The translations under genes and the position numbers were made by a program. A stretch of DNA of 64,000 bases from Yamagishiella unicocca (taxonomy: Eukaryota > Chlorophyta > Chlorophyceae > Chlamydomonadales > Volvocaceae). The notes under the pieces were generated by a model, which was given only the letters and a program-made list of their open reading frames with translations, had not been told where the DNA came from and searched no databases. Location of the stretch: positions 1-64,000 of the forward strand of contig BDSL01000152.1 in assembly GCA_003116995.1 (NCBI GenBank), read 5' to 3'. This document shows, one piece after another, positions 47,628-58,843 of the stretch; position 1 is the first letter of the stretch; every line of letters starts with the position of its first letter.

Positions 47628-50600
47628 CTAGTGCCGCCACCCCACATCGTGCCCGCCCTGCATCTGCGGCTCTAAGAACCCACGGAACTGCACCCGCGGC
47701 AGCGGCAGCGGCCGGGCTGGAACTCCGCCCGCCGAAGCCCTCGCGGCTCCTGCGGGCGCTGGCGGCGGTGGTGGTGCGGGCGCCGACGGTGAAGTGGTCT
47801 CGGCTGCTGCCGGCGCGCCCCGGCTCGCAACCGCCGTGTCCGGTACCGGCGCCGCCGGCGCCGTCCCACGAAACCCTTCCGGTGCGCCCGGAGGAGGTGC
47901 TAAGGCGGAGGTGGGCACCAGCGCCATAGCGCCGTGCGGCGGCGCCGGCGGCTGAATCTTCCCTGGAGCGGTGCTGCATGTTGCAGCTGCGTCCTGCGTT
48001 GCGGCGCTGTCGTCCTCGACAGCCCACCTGGCGCCATAGCCCTGACGCGGGGGGGGACACCAGGCAGCAGGTAGGGGGGGCGAGATAGAGCAGCATGGGT
48101 TGCGGGACGAGGGGTTGCGGGATGAGGGGTTGCGGGACGAGGGGTTGCGGGACGAGGGGTTGCGGGACGAGGGGTTGCGGGACGAGGGGTTGCGGGACGA
48201 GGGGTTGCGGGACGAGGGGTTGCGGGACGAGGGGTTGCGGGACGAGGGGTTGCGGGACGAGGGGTTGCGGGACGAGGGGTTGCGGGACGAGGGGTTGCGG
48301 GACGAGGGGTTGCGGGACGAGGGGTTGCTGGACGAGGGGTTGCCGGACGAGGGGTTGCGGGACGAGGGGTTGCGGGACGAGGGGTTGCGGGACGAGGGGT
48401 TGCGGGACGAGGGGTTGCGGGACGAGGGGTTGCGGGACGAGGGGTTGCGGGATGAGGGGTTGCGGGTTGAGGGGTTGCGGGACGAGGGGTTGCGGGATGA
48501 GGGGTTGCGGGACGAGGGGTTGCGGGACGAGGGGTTGCGGGACGAGGGGTTGCGGGACGAGGGGTTGCCGGACGAGGGGTTGCCGGACGAGGGGTTGCGG
48601 GACGAGGGGTTGCGGGACGAGGGGTTGCGGGACGAGGGGTTGCCGGACGAGGGGTTGCCGGACGAGGGGTTGCGGGACGAGGGGTTGCGGGACGAGGGGT
48701 TGCGGGACGAGGGGTTGCGGGACGAGGGGTTGCGGGACGAGGGGTTGCGGGACGAGGGGTTGCGGGACGAGGGGTTGCGGGATGAGGGGTTGCGGGACGA
48801 GGGGTTGCGGGACGAGGGGTTGCGGGACGAGGGGTTGCGGGACGAGGGGTTGCCGGACGAGGGGTTGCCGGAGCGGGACGAGGGGTTTCGGGACGAGGGG
48901 TTTCGGGACGAGGGGTTGCGGGACGAGGGGTTGCGGGACGAGGGGTTTCGGGACGAGGGGTTGCCGGACGAGGGGTTGCGGGACGAGGGGTTGCCGGACG
49001 AGGGGTTGCGGGACGAGGGGTTTCGGGATGAGGGGTTGCGGGACGAGGGGTTGCGGGACGAGGGGTTGCGGGACGAGGGGTTGCGGGACGAGGGGTTGCG
49101 GGACGAGGGGTTGCGGGATGAGGGGTTGCGGGACGAGGGGTTGCGGGACGAGGGGTTGGGACCATCGAGGCTTCGAGGGATTCGGAGACGGGAGGGAGTT
49201 AGTGGGGTGGGGGTTTGATAAGAGGGGGTTCGAGGGAAAGGGGTGGGGAGGGGAGGAAAGGGGAGAGGGGGTTTGATAAGAGGGGGGGGGCTGCGGGTTG
49301 GAGGATGAAGGGTTGCGAGCGAGGGGTCGGGGTCGGGGTGGATAGACTGCTGGATTGGAACGAACCACTCCGCCCTGCAACGAACCACTCCGCCGTGCCG
49401 ACCCATGGGTTTCCTCCTCTTCCCGTCGACGAAACCTCCCATCAGTTTGGCACGTACCGTATGCGGCTACGGCTCACCTACGCTGCAACGGCCCCTTGTC
49501 CTCGTTCCCACCCCCTCCTAACTTTCACGAGCCACGTGCCTTCGCGGGCCCCCTGGCATACTTCTCCCCAACCTCGCCTCACCTATCCAACCGACCCAAC
49601 CGACCCTGTCGTGTTCCTCATCACCAGGACCCAAACCCCGCCCACCAACCCCATCCAGCCATGCAGCAGCCCCCCCCGCCCCCCGCGTCTTCCTCGAAAC
49701 CCTCCCCCATACTCCCCCCCCCGCATCTTCACCTGCTCGTTCCGCACCTCCAGCACGTACTTTGGCGCGTCGAAGGGCGGCAGCTGGTGCACGTTGAGCC
49801 ACAGCGCGCCCCCCAGCAGCCGCGTCAGCGACCCGCGGGCCAGCTGGTTCTTGGCCGCCTCGCTGCCAGTCATTCGCGGCCACCACTCGGACCGCAGGTC
49901 CCGGTGGGTGTGTTTGGTGAGCGCACGTGCACCTGAGGGGGTTGCAAGCAGCCGGGTGGGGGTTGCAAGCAGCCGGGTGGGGGTTGCAGGCAGCCGGGTG
50001 GGGGTTGCAAGCAGCCGGGTGGGGGTTGCAAGCAGCCGGGTGGGGGTTGCAAGCAGCCGGGTGGGGGTTGCAAGCAGCCGGGTGGGGGTTGCAAGCAGCC
50101 GCGTGGGGGTTGCAAGCAGCCGGGTGGGGGTTGCAAGCAGCCGGGTGGGGGTTGCAAGCAGCCGGGTGGGGGTTGCAAGCAGCCGGGTGGGGGGTCCAAG
50201 CAGCCGGCCGGGCAGTGTTGCGACATGCAGGAGCAGCAGCGTGTCAAGGGCTGATTCCGCCCACTCAGCAACATGAGACAAGGTCAAGGGCAAGTCCAGC
50301 CAAAACAACGCGATCGCAATCACCAAGTAGCCAGCACAGGGCCCCGCCCTCAGCACGCCCTGCCTGGCTCGCGCGTACATTCCATGGTGCCGTCCGGCCA
50401 GCACGACCCACCCACCTACGGTCAGCACACTTGCATTGCCCGGCGGCGCGTGCCTGCGCTCGAACGCCTCCCAGCACTCCCCCAGAGCCGGCAGCGCCAC
50501 CAGCCGGGTCGCGCTGCCCGCAGTGATCCGGAAGCCCAGCAGCAGGTACAGCAGGGGGGCGCTGAGCAGCAGGCGGGTGAGGGCGGCGGTGCGGGTGACG

Positions 50601-52182
50601 GCCGGGGAGGAAGGGCGCTCCGGGACGCCATCGGCGGTGGCGGCCGCGGCGGGGAGGTCATGCGCTGATGGCGATGTGCTGGGGGCGAAGGCAGCCGCAG
50701 CGGAAATACCAGCGGAAATACCGGCAGGGGGGCCCGGGGGGTCAGCGGTGTTCGAGGGAAACCCGTGGTCAGCGGTGGGGGTCGCGACGTCGATCGTCGC
50801 GACAGCAGCGCTCCGCGGACTGCCGGCAGGAAGGCTGTTCATAACAGATCCGTCGTTGGTCCGCTCTCCGGAGCCGGACCAGGCGCCGGGCAGCGTCGCC
50901 GCGGCCGCCCACGGTGGTGACAGAGGGGATGCTGCCGGCACCGCTGCCGGCACCGCTGCCGAAGCGGCGCACTCCGTTGCTGCGGCTGCTGCTGCCGCGG
51001 CTGCTGCTGACAGTGATTGGTCTGGTGGTCGCACCGCCGGCGCCGACGGCTCCGTGGCAGCTTCTTCTTCTTCCGCCACATGCGGCTGGCCCCCTCGACC
51101 TCCTCGGCCGGAATGCGGAGAAACGCCGTCCGCTCCAGCCACACCCGCACCTGCGGCCCCTGCTGCCCCTGCTGCCCCTGCTGCCGGTGGCGCCTCCTCC
51201 CCCTGGTGGGGCCGCCACTGACCCAGCAGCTGCGGCAGCAGCGCCTCCGCCTCCGCCAGCGCAGCCGTGTAGGCGTCGCCCTCCTGCAGCAGCGGCGGCC
51301 GCAGCTGCCGTACCATGGGGTACGGAAACTCACCCGTGACTCGCCAGACCGCCGCCGCCCAGGCCAGCTGCAGCGCGTACGGCCGCCGCAGGTAGCCGGC
51401 GGGGCAGTAGCCGGGGTGGGTGAGGCCGCAGGGGCCGACAGACAGGGGCGGCGGCAGAGGCGGTGTTGCCCGATCAACGCCACCGCTGCTACTGCTCATT
51501 CCGCCGCCGCCGCCGCCGCCGCCGGGGATGTCGCCGCTGGGCGCACCGCCGCCGCCAGCTCCGCCGCACGCCGCATCCTGGGAGCCGTCACACCTCCACC
51601 ACCACGACCAGTAGCCGCTGGGTGCCGCCGGCGTAGGCGTCGGCGTGGACGTACGCGTGGACGTGGACGTGGACGTACGCGGCGTGCTGGGCGGAGCGCC
51701 GCCGTTGTCCGCCGGCGGGCAACTGGTGTACGGCGGCAGCTGGTCCTGACGATGGTGGGCCCCTGTGGGCTGCTGCAGATCCGTGGCATGCGCCCAACCA
51801 TGGCCTGACATCTGCTCCTGCCGCTGCTGCTGCTGTTGTGGCAGCTCCTGCCGCTGCTCCTGCTGCTGGTCTGACAGCTCCTGCCGCTGCTGCTGCTGGT
51901 CAGACAGCTGCTGCTGCTGCGGCTGCTCCTGAAACGTTTTTTTCCGTCGTTCCTGCTCGGACAGATCGAGCCGAAGCAGGTCACTGAGCACGGCGTGCAG
52001 CTGGGCACGGATTTCCGGCGGAGTGCCTGAACGAAGTAAATGACGAGGGCGGGTTTGGAGGTCGTGGTAGTCACCGGAAGAGAGGGCGCATCTCCGGGGG
52101 GGAGCAAGCTGCTGCAGCTGATTTCAGAGGGGCACGTGCTCACCTTCCAGCCCGGCATCACGACCACAGACGTTGGAGTCAT
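47628..52182 (-). CDS. Conserved-looking protein of unknown function, 5'-incomplete, with minisatellite-bearing introns
   Basis: Minus-strand exons with matching phases: 52182-52144, 52026-50416, 49932-49733, 48041-47628. About 753 residues are visible, and at least one exon is missing upstream. The N-terminal part is Gln-rich (SEQERRKKTFQEQPQQQQ), followed by long Gly, Ala and Pro low-complexity regions. A block with CGLTHPGYCPAGYLRRPYAL looks conserved, and AALTRLLLSAPLLYLLLGF could be a membrane helix. The C terminus is the most protein-like region: KHTHRDLRSEWWPRMTG, SLTRLLGGALWLNVHQLPPF, YVLEVRNEQGYGARW, then a Ser/Pro/Ala insert, then FRGFLEPQMQGGHDVGWRH at the stop. I do not recognise the family. 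The intron between exons 50416 and 49932 holds the 21-bp minisatellite; the last intron holds the 15-bp one. Confidence 0.7.
48100..49155 (+). repeat. 15-bp minisatellite, 70 units, inside the last intron
   Basis: The unit is TTGCGGGACGAGGGG. The array measures 1056 bases: exactly 70 units plus a single 6-base insertion near 48885. Variants are single substitutions (GACGA to GATGA, TTGCG to TTGCC, TTGCG to TTTCG); TTTCG variants occur only in the right-hand third. Because 15 is divisible by three and the unit lacks stops in several frames, very long artefactual open frames exist on both strands (hundreds of pentapeptide-repeat codons). Phase-consistent splicing from 49733 to 48041 removes the array from the mRNA. 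Confidence 0.97.
49939..50206 (+). repeat. 21-bp minisatellite, about 13 units, inside an intron
   Basis: The unit is GTTGCAAGCAGCCGGGTGGG plus one base. Units are nearly identical, with one CAGGCAGCC, one CCGCGTGG and a degenerate right-hand unit. It reads in frame as (TRLLATP)n on the minus strand, but a CCCCTCAG acceptor at its left edge and a GTAG|GTGGGT donor at 50416/50415 give a phase-correct intron around it. Confidence 0.95.
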
Positions 52183-53895
52183 CTGGGTGTGTCTGCAAAT
52201 GCGGAATGTATCCTCATATCAGATGACGACGTATCCGGTACGTGTCTATCCTGGGTCCATGGGGCCGTGGAACGCGCGACCGGGATTTTCAGACCTGACA
52301 GTGAAGCCGGACCATGTCCGACATGAGCTTTAGTGCAGCGTCTTTAGCTATTGCGATCATATAGGGTGATTCAGCTGCGCCAGCAGTCTCGATACCGGTA
52401 CCGGTAGTGGGAAATGAGATGTCTACCTGACCCCTGTGCCTTTCGCGAAGCAAACATGGCCAGTTTGAACACATTTGTTCCTTTTTTGATATTACAAAGA
52501 GCCAAGCCGTGTAGTTGGATCCCAACATACGTTGGGTCACGGTCACGGATGAGCGACCCATATGACGTTCCCAAGCTCGCATCAATTGATACAGAAATTG
52601 AGTTGTTACAACATCAATGAAAAATACAGATTTGCGATGCGTCGTACTAATTGCAAGTTGCTTTAACCTTGCAAGGGGCAAAGCGGGTGTCAGGCAAGAG
52701 ACAAACTTCGTCCGCCAAACATAGCGGACACTACAACATCCACGGCATGTCCTCCTTGTATGAGAGGTACCACAGGTGTCCTGTGGGTTGGGTTCGCGGC
52801 TCGAATCGTGCCGTCGGGGAGCAGAACTGTTAATATGCGTAGAACTGGTGCACAGCAATTTGCAAGAAATCCTACCCACTTTTAGTTATCAAATGAGGAA
52901 TGACAGCGTACACATGCCTAACCATTTGGAAATTTGGCATTGGCGCGTGGGTGAAAATTCGCCTCTCTTCAATTGAATCCGATAAAGAAATCAGTAGTTC
53001 GTTATCTCCCAAAAGTAATAAAAAAAGTGTGCCTAGACTACCGAACATTTGCCCGTCCAGAGCGTCCGTTTACAGCAGAGCGGTTTATAGGTGTTCCCTG
53101 GCCGTGTCCCTGACCCGTTCCCGAGCCGGTCCCTGGCCCGTCCTTGTAACTCTCGCATTCTGTACGGGGTAATCCACATTTAATGTAAGGATTGGCGAGG
53201 GTAAAAGTGTTCCACTAGGCCGGAGACTGACTTTTTATTCTTATTGGTAAGCGCACACGCATACCGGTATACCAGCTATTCATATCATACTCGGTACTAG
53301 TTGGGCGCGGCTGGTGGGAGCCTAGGGTCACGTACGGCAACACACGAGGACTTCCCCCTTCCAGCCGACCAGCCCCAGTAAGCCGACGGATCGGTTTACC
53401 CCGGTAACCCAGCCCGAACGACAGTCGTTTTAGGATTGGATTTTACAGATCAGGATCCCCAGCACGCGTCTATCCACATGCCCACCGCCCGCACATGTCT
53501 GTCCATGCTGTCAACAGCCGCCCGCACACGTCTGCCCATGCTGTCAACAGCCGTACACCGCTCACTCGCATGTTACACATCCATCCAAGCTGCCACCCGC
53601 ACGCCTGAGTGCATTCAACACGCCATATCCTTATGCTTGTCCCTAGAGTCAACTTGCACCTATCATAGACCTCGTAAGCCCCCCCCACCGTTGTTGCCAT
53701 TGTCCCTATGCCTACCAAATACAACCGGTCACAGCTGTCGCCCTGCCCAACATGGATACCATGAAGGTTGGCTATTGTCCTCTGCGTCAGACAAGGTCAG
53801 CGTCTTCTAAGCAGCGACAAAGCAAAAGCCCCTGCTCCCCCCTGCTACAGCGCCTGGATTCGGCCGTGGATTCGCGGATTTATCAAACCCCCCTG
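52183..53895. other. No gene recognised
   Basis: This stretch is AT-richer. It should contain the missing 5' exon(s) or promoter of the gene ending at 47628. A 196-codon minus frame (52289-52879) has no recognisable domain and unlike composition, so it is not called. Confidence 0.4.
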
Positions 53896-55835
53896 CTACA
53901 GCGCCTTCTTGGCTGCGGCGTCCTTGAACGCCTGCTTGGTGGCTGCGCACTTCTGGTTCCACTCGTCCTGTTCCGCGAAATTCAAGTCGTTCCACCGCCG
54001 CACCGCCTCCGAAAGATTTACAACCGCCGTCTTCATTTCGTGGCTGATGAACATGTGATGCCCCGAGCGCGGTGCCTTCTTCTGTTTGGATACAGGGCAA
54101 GGCATGAACGGAATCAAACGTGCTCACTCTCACTTACTTTGCCCTCAGATTCCGGCCCTGCCACCAGGATGCCACCCCCAATTACAGTTAAAACAACTGA
54201 TAGGCAATGAAGTGGGCCCCCGTTAAGACCCACCAGGATCTCAGCCGCGGGTGGCCCCTCCACTGCCGGTCTGGCGCCCTGCTCTCCGCTGGAGCTTGCC
54301 TGCGTAACCCCAGGGACTGGTGAAGGAATCCATTATAACTGGCGGGCATCCGTTATAACCGTTGCTAACTTACCAGGTCCCGGGCTGCGGATGCACCCTC
54401 CAATAGCAGCAGTGCTGCCGTCTCCACCTCCGTTGCTGCGGCAACGCTTCCGCTGCCCTGCGTGCATACAGGCAAGAGTGTGTGAGATGCCCAGGTTCGT
54501 CCAGAACATTGTGCACCCTCTAGAAGTCTACTTATACTCGGTCTGGGCCACAAAGTTGCTGTCAGCTTACTTTTTTCCGTTCCAAGACCTCCTTGGTCGG
54601 CGAGATGAAGTTTGGCGGCCGCTGCTTTGCTACGTACGCCTCGAACTTGGGCCTGTCCTTCCGCAGCGGGTTGACGATGCTTTCCCAGTACACCTTCAAA
54701 GCCTGCAGCTTGCCTGTGGCAGTGAGCGTCGCGTGCTCCTTCTGCTTCCTCGTCCAGAAGGCCGCCGCTTCTTTCGGGGTGCACGACCGCAGCTGGGCAG
54801 TATCCTCGATGCAGATGTCGTACAGGTGCTTCAGCTCGCCTAAACGTTTACGCAGGCTCCTGTCGTTGGCCGGGTACCACTTGTCGCCGTACTTGCTGTA
54901 AAGTGTTGACCACGCGGGAACAATGGTCCTGTCCCCAATCTTGACGCCGCTACAGAAGAGGTCAAATAGGTCGTCCAGCGTCTCCGGCTCCTTGGTCCAT
55001 GGCTTTTGGCCTGGCAGCAGGTCCAGCCCCTCTATCTCCGGCCAGGTAGCAAGTGAGTTCCCCTGCTTCCCGCCCTTAGGAGCCCCCTTGGTGGAGGCCG
55101 GCGTATCGGTGGATGATGGTGGTGGCAAGCCTGGAGAGGTGCTGGGGTGCTGGCTGCAAGCAACAGCAATCTCCGCTGCCACAGCCGCAGCTGCTGCCCG
55201 CATCTGGCTGGCTAACGCACCGTGGAGGTGGGGTGAGAGCTGCGGCTGGTGCCCTTGCTGCGCCCCCGCCGCCGCCGCCGCCGGCCCCACCACCGCCTGC
55301 CTGAAGGGATCCGGCCCCAGGCCCTGGAGGTGGGGCGAGAGCTGCGGCTGGTGCCCCTGCTGCGCCCCCCCCGCCGTCACTGCCAAGGCCCCCATCAATC
55401 CGAAGTGATCCGGCCCGAGGCCCTGGAGGTGGGGCGAGAGCTGCAGCTGTTGCCCTTGCGGCGGGTGGAGCGCCCCCGCTGCTGCTGAGTTAGCAAGCTG
55501 ATTATGCAATACCGCATTGACCATGGCTCGCGTCTCATACTGTTCCCGCCGAACAGCTGCAAGCATTTGCATCGTGTTCTGTAAGAGCTCCGCCATTCCT
55601 GCGTTCCCCCACAGTTGGGGGCCAGCGGGCGCCGCTACGTCGTCGCCCCCGCCACCGGACGGGATCCTGCGAGGAGGGAGGGGGGTGGCGGGCAGGCCCC
55701 CTTGACGTGGAACAGGGCAGCGGAGGACGCTAGGCGGGGCAGGCCCTGACACGCGCGCGCGCCTCACCCCACGGCCTGGGCTCCGGCAGTCCTTCGCCGC
55801 TTGGCAGCTGGCCGTTCTTGCTGACTCTTCTTCAT
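53896..55835 (-). CDS. Nuclear DNA-binding protein candidate: GCR1_C-like region plus C-terminal HMG-box-like domain
   Basis: Minus-strand exons: 55835-55768, 55666-54571, 54457-54374, 54299-54234, 54081-53896. They total 1500 bases (499 residues) with all phases matching. The start MKKSQQERPAAKRRRT carries a basic nuclear-localisation-like cluster. MAELLQNTMQMLAAVRREQ is helical and may dimerise. Three imperfect repeats containing QLSPHLQGLGPD follow. Residues about 250-310 (TLDDLFDLFCSGV, PAWSTLYSKYGDKWY, LRKRLGELKHLYDIC) resemble the GCR1_C domain of yeast Gcr1 and some Crypton tyrosine recombinases. The last exon (61 residues) resembles an HMG box: KKAPRSGHHMFI, VRRWNDL, EQDEWNQKC, TKQAF. 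It is divergently paired with the gene at 56406. It could be a transcription factor or a mobile-element protein; neither assignment is certain. Confidence 0.75.
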
Positions 55836-56405
55836 ATTACTGCGAGCCGGTAACTTGCGCGCGCGGTAGTGTTGGAGGCATGTGATGGCAGTCACGCGAG
55901 TTTGAAGCGGCTAGGAACGCGGCTAGGAAAAGAGGTATGCTATTTGTTAGAGGTAGGCGAGCAACGAAAACGGGCGCCTGCGCGAGGACTTTCGGCGTAC
56001 CGGGCTTGCATTTGCAGTGCGTCTGAGTCGGTCAGAGCTCCGGAGGGCCAGCGTGTGGCCGCGAGAGCCCCCTGTTTGTTTGCTCTATGTTTTTAGAGCT
56101 GGACGCGGCAATAAACGCGCGATTTGGCGCTGCGCGGGGCGTTTCATCACGGCCGGTGCGGCCAGGGACGGGCCGCCCGTCCCTGGACCCCCCCGTCCCT
56201 GGGCCGGGTACATTGTGGCGGTGAAATGCGGCAGTTAGTCGTACTAAGTGTGTTCATTTGGCGCCAAGGCCCTGTCCTAAATCAACGTACGCTGAAATAA
56301 TAGTATATTTGCCTTCATCGCCGCTGCCTCGTCTGCCAGCCTGCTGCCAGCCTGCTTCTCTGTCCTCTAGCCGGCCCTTACGCGGCATTCACCCAGTTAC
56401 TCGCC
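55836..56405. promoter_or_regulatory. Bidirectional promoter of the divergent pair
   Basis: 570 bases separate the two predicted start codons. GCGGCTAGGAA is directly repeated near 55907-55932. Apart from a TATA-like box on the plus side (56304) no known element is recognised. Confidence 0.5.
56304..56310 (+). promoter_or_regulatory. TATA-like box upstream of the zinc-finger gene
   Basis: TATATTT lies about 100 bases before the ATG at 56406, giving a plausible 5' UTR of roughly 65-70 bases if it sets a start about 30 bases downstream. Confidence 0.35.
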
Positions 56406-58843
56406 ATGTCGGGGAGGCCCAAACCACGCCGCAACGTATTGGCGTCAGTTACGACTGACGATAAGGTCGGCAGGGACCTATGTGCTCGAACTGAAGGCCC
56501 GGCAGCGCCGGCGAAGCCGGTCATGGGGCGCCCGACCGCAACCAGGCCCGGTACGCGATAAGCTGCGCCTGTATACACTTGCGTTTGGCCCTTAGCAGTC
56601 ATACGATGTGTGATGCAGCAAACTTCTGCACCAAGACCGGTGGAGCCTACGCCTGCCCGATCAAGGGCTGCCGACATAACCCAACCACGGCACAATACAC
56701 ACGCCTTGGGTTCATCAACAAGTCCCATTTGGCCATCCATATGATCATGGCCCACAGCTACACGCGTGATGAAGTATTCCATATGGGATGCGAGGCGCTG
56801 CCAGTGGACCAGCGAGTGCCGCCTGACGCTTCGTCCCTCCATGTGCCCCTGTATGAACTGTGCACGACGACTGAGCCAGGTGAGATGACAGTTGGTGACT
56901 TAAGCAATCACGCACGAGCGCAAAAATACATTAACCCGTCTAATGGCTTGCCGCTAGCCCCCTTCGCCCGCCCACCGCTTCCTATGGCTGTCCGCCGCCC
57001 CCTTCCGCGTCCTTGGCACGTCTCAGTGGCTGCGAACTGCTCCCACGCGCCTTCCCACCTGCCGCTGTCGTTGCAATGAGAGTCGAATTCCCCTCTTTTT
57101 GTGCATTTTTGCAGGTGCCTGGGGAAACTTGGCTGTGTGCGCTCAGTGCTTCTACAACAGCGTCGAGCAGCCCGCCGGAGCCATCGTGCTGAAGATGATA
57201 GCGCACTCCGAACAGCTCAGTCGACACAAGGTCCAGCGGAGCACTGTCGACAACCAGTCGAAGTGCACCTCTCACACGGAGCAGGTGACCCTCGTCCAAG
57301 TGCGACAAAAACTTATGGCATCTGAGGACCATGTCTCTCGCTTGCCTCTAAAGCTTGACGTGTGGGACAGCCCTCTGGTTTTTAAACAAGACCAGCCGGC
57401 AAGCAAGCGGCCCCGCGACAATGATGACGACCAGGACGCAGGTTAGGCGCTGAGGTTTCAAAATGTAACCCGTGTGCGGCTGTGTCGTTAGGTGGAGGAG
57501 TGTCGGATTCGTATCTCACAGGGGCCGTTCATAATCAGACCGACAAGGTAACAGGATAGCGCTGATCGATCATGGCGATAATGACTTCGCCGTTATTTAC
57601 CCTTGTCAGGCATAAGCGGACGACAGGCCGTGATGGACGGTGGCGTGGTACCGCTTGCGGAGCTCTTGGCTTCCTTCAAGAAGCGTGAGATGTGGGATGA
57701 AAACCAGGTGTCGCTGGGCCTGTGCAGAAAGCTGGCCACCTTGCACGGCATGACATCGGTGTACACCCCACCTGACAACTTGGTCGCTGACATCATTCGC
57801 GAGCATTTCAACGACGCCTGCCTGGAGCTCTCGAGTGAGCCCGACCAAGACTGGTGAGGGTGTGGGGGGTGAGGCGTAAGGGCATGTACGGGCAGGATGT
57901 GTCCGGGCACTCCAGGTTAAAGCAGTGTCAAGGAATGGCTTGGAAACGAGCTAACGTTCAAGCATACACGAGTTCCAAGTGCCCCAATCATGCAGTAAGG
58001 TGACCAATTTGAGCGAATCGAACACCTACCCAACTAAACGCAACAGTGCTGACTGCGTTTCGCTCCCAATTGTTTCTCGTCAGGGTGGTCCAGGAGGCCA
58101 ACGAGCGTATCGCAGCCCATGACAGTGCGAAAGCGCTCGATGAGACAGCGCAGGACTTGCTGAACACGCAGCGCGGTACAGTCGAGCCCATGCTGCGCCG
58201 GCTCGAAGACGCGTTAGTGTCATTGAAGGCCTACCACGCACAGCTGGGCGCTGCAGCGGAGCTGCGCATCAAGTCTGCCAACCAGCTGAGGCAGAGGGCC
58301 AAGTTCCGCGCACATGCACGTGTGGCGCAGTGCCACCGAGTCGCAACAGCGCTCGCCAGCTACACTGGTCTCGTCATGGAGAAGCTGGGGACCGCCTTCA
58401 CGGCCGATATGGAGGCATCGCACACCTCCGTGGTCGACCGCCTTCGGAACCTTCCGCCGTTTGTGTGTGATCCCGGCCCTGCAGTGGCAGTGACAGTCGG
58501 CCACGACCTGGAGGATAAGAGCGTTAAGGATGCGTGCGGCAGGCAGCTCAAGATCATCATCTCCACCGCCAAGATGGTAGGCGTCGAAACGGGCCTGGCA
58601 CCGCCGCCTAGCCCTGTGCCCGGCGCTCACAAGCCATCATGTTCCACCTCCGGAGGCCCCACCTCTGCCAGCAGCGGGGGGAACGTGGGGGTCACGATAG
58701 CGCGGGTGGAGGCGGGACGCGATGCGTTGGAAACTCCCGCGGCATCACTCATGATGCTGGCGCAAGCAGCCGCCGGTGCGGGTGCTACCTCCGTGCAGCA
58801 GCAGCGCTGTGTCCCAGACACGGCGCAGGAGGCCGGACAGTAG
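56406..58843 (+). CDS. Zinc-finger protein with long helical C terminus, divergent partner of 53896-55835
   Basis: Five plus-strand exons: 56406-56550, 56619-56879, 57115-57441, 57610-57853, 58084-58843. They total 1737 bases (578 residues) with matching phases. The N terminus is basic (MSGRPKPRRNVLASV). Exon 2 encodes a C2H2-like finger: CPIKGCRHNP followed by LGFINKSHLAIHMIMAH, with an extra Cys upstream (NFCTKTGG). Exon 3 has CAQC and ends in a basic/acidic stretch (KRPRDNDDDQD) that could be a nuclear signal. Exon 5 is mostly long amphipathic helix with TQRGTVEPMLRRLEDALVSL, consistent with coiled coil, then a Ser/Gly/Ala-rich tail. The first intron (68 bases) is short for this genome type but is the only phase-correct choice I found. 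No enzymatic domain is seen. The family is not recognised; probably nuclear. Confidence 0.75.

Noticed and set aside
48095..49276. Very long open frames on both strands across the 15-bp minisatellite (up to 625 codons)
   Set aside because: They arise because the unit is 15 bp and stop-free in several frames; phase-correct splice sites at 49733 and 48041 remove the array.
49927..50526. Plus-strand frame of Leu-Gln-Ala-Ala-Gly-Trp-Gly repeats and a minus-strand Thr-Arg-Leu-Leu-Ala repeat protein
   Set aside because: Both are readings of the 21-bp intronic minisatellite; the host gene is spliced around it.
52289..52879. 196-codon minus-strand frame as a gene
   Set aside because: AT-richer, no domain, no splice connection to the exons at 52144-52182, and composition unlike the confirmed genes nearby.
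54138..54157. 20-base micro-exon in the HMG-box gene between a GGCAG acceptor and a GTAAGT donor
   Set aside because: It would break the phase between the exon ending at 54234 and the HMG exon; skipping it gives an exact 1500-base coding sequence.
56551..56598. Shorter first intron (48 bases) in the zinc-finger gene using the TTAGCAG acceptor
   Set aside because: Wrong phase; the acceptor 20 bases later (GATGCAG at 56618) restores the frame into the zinc finger.
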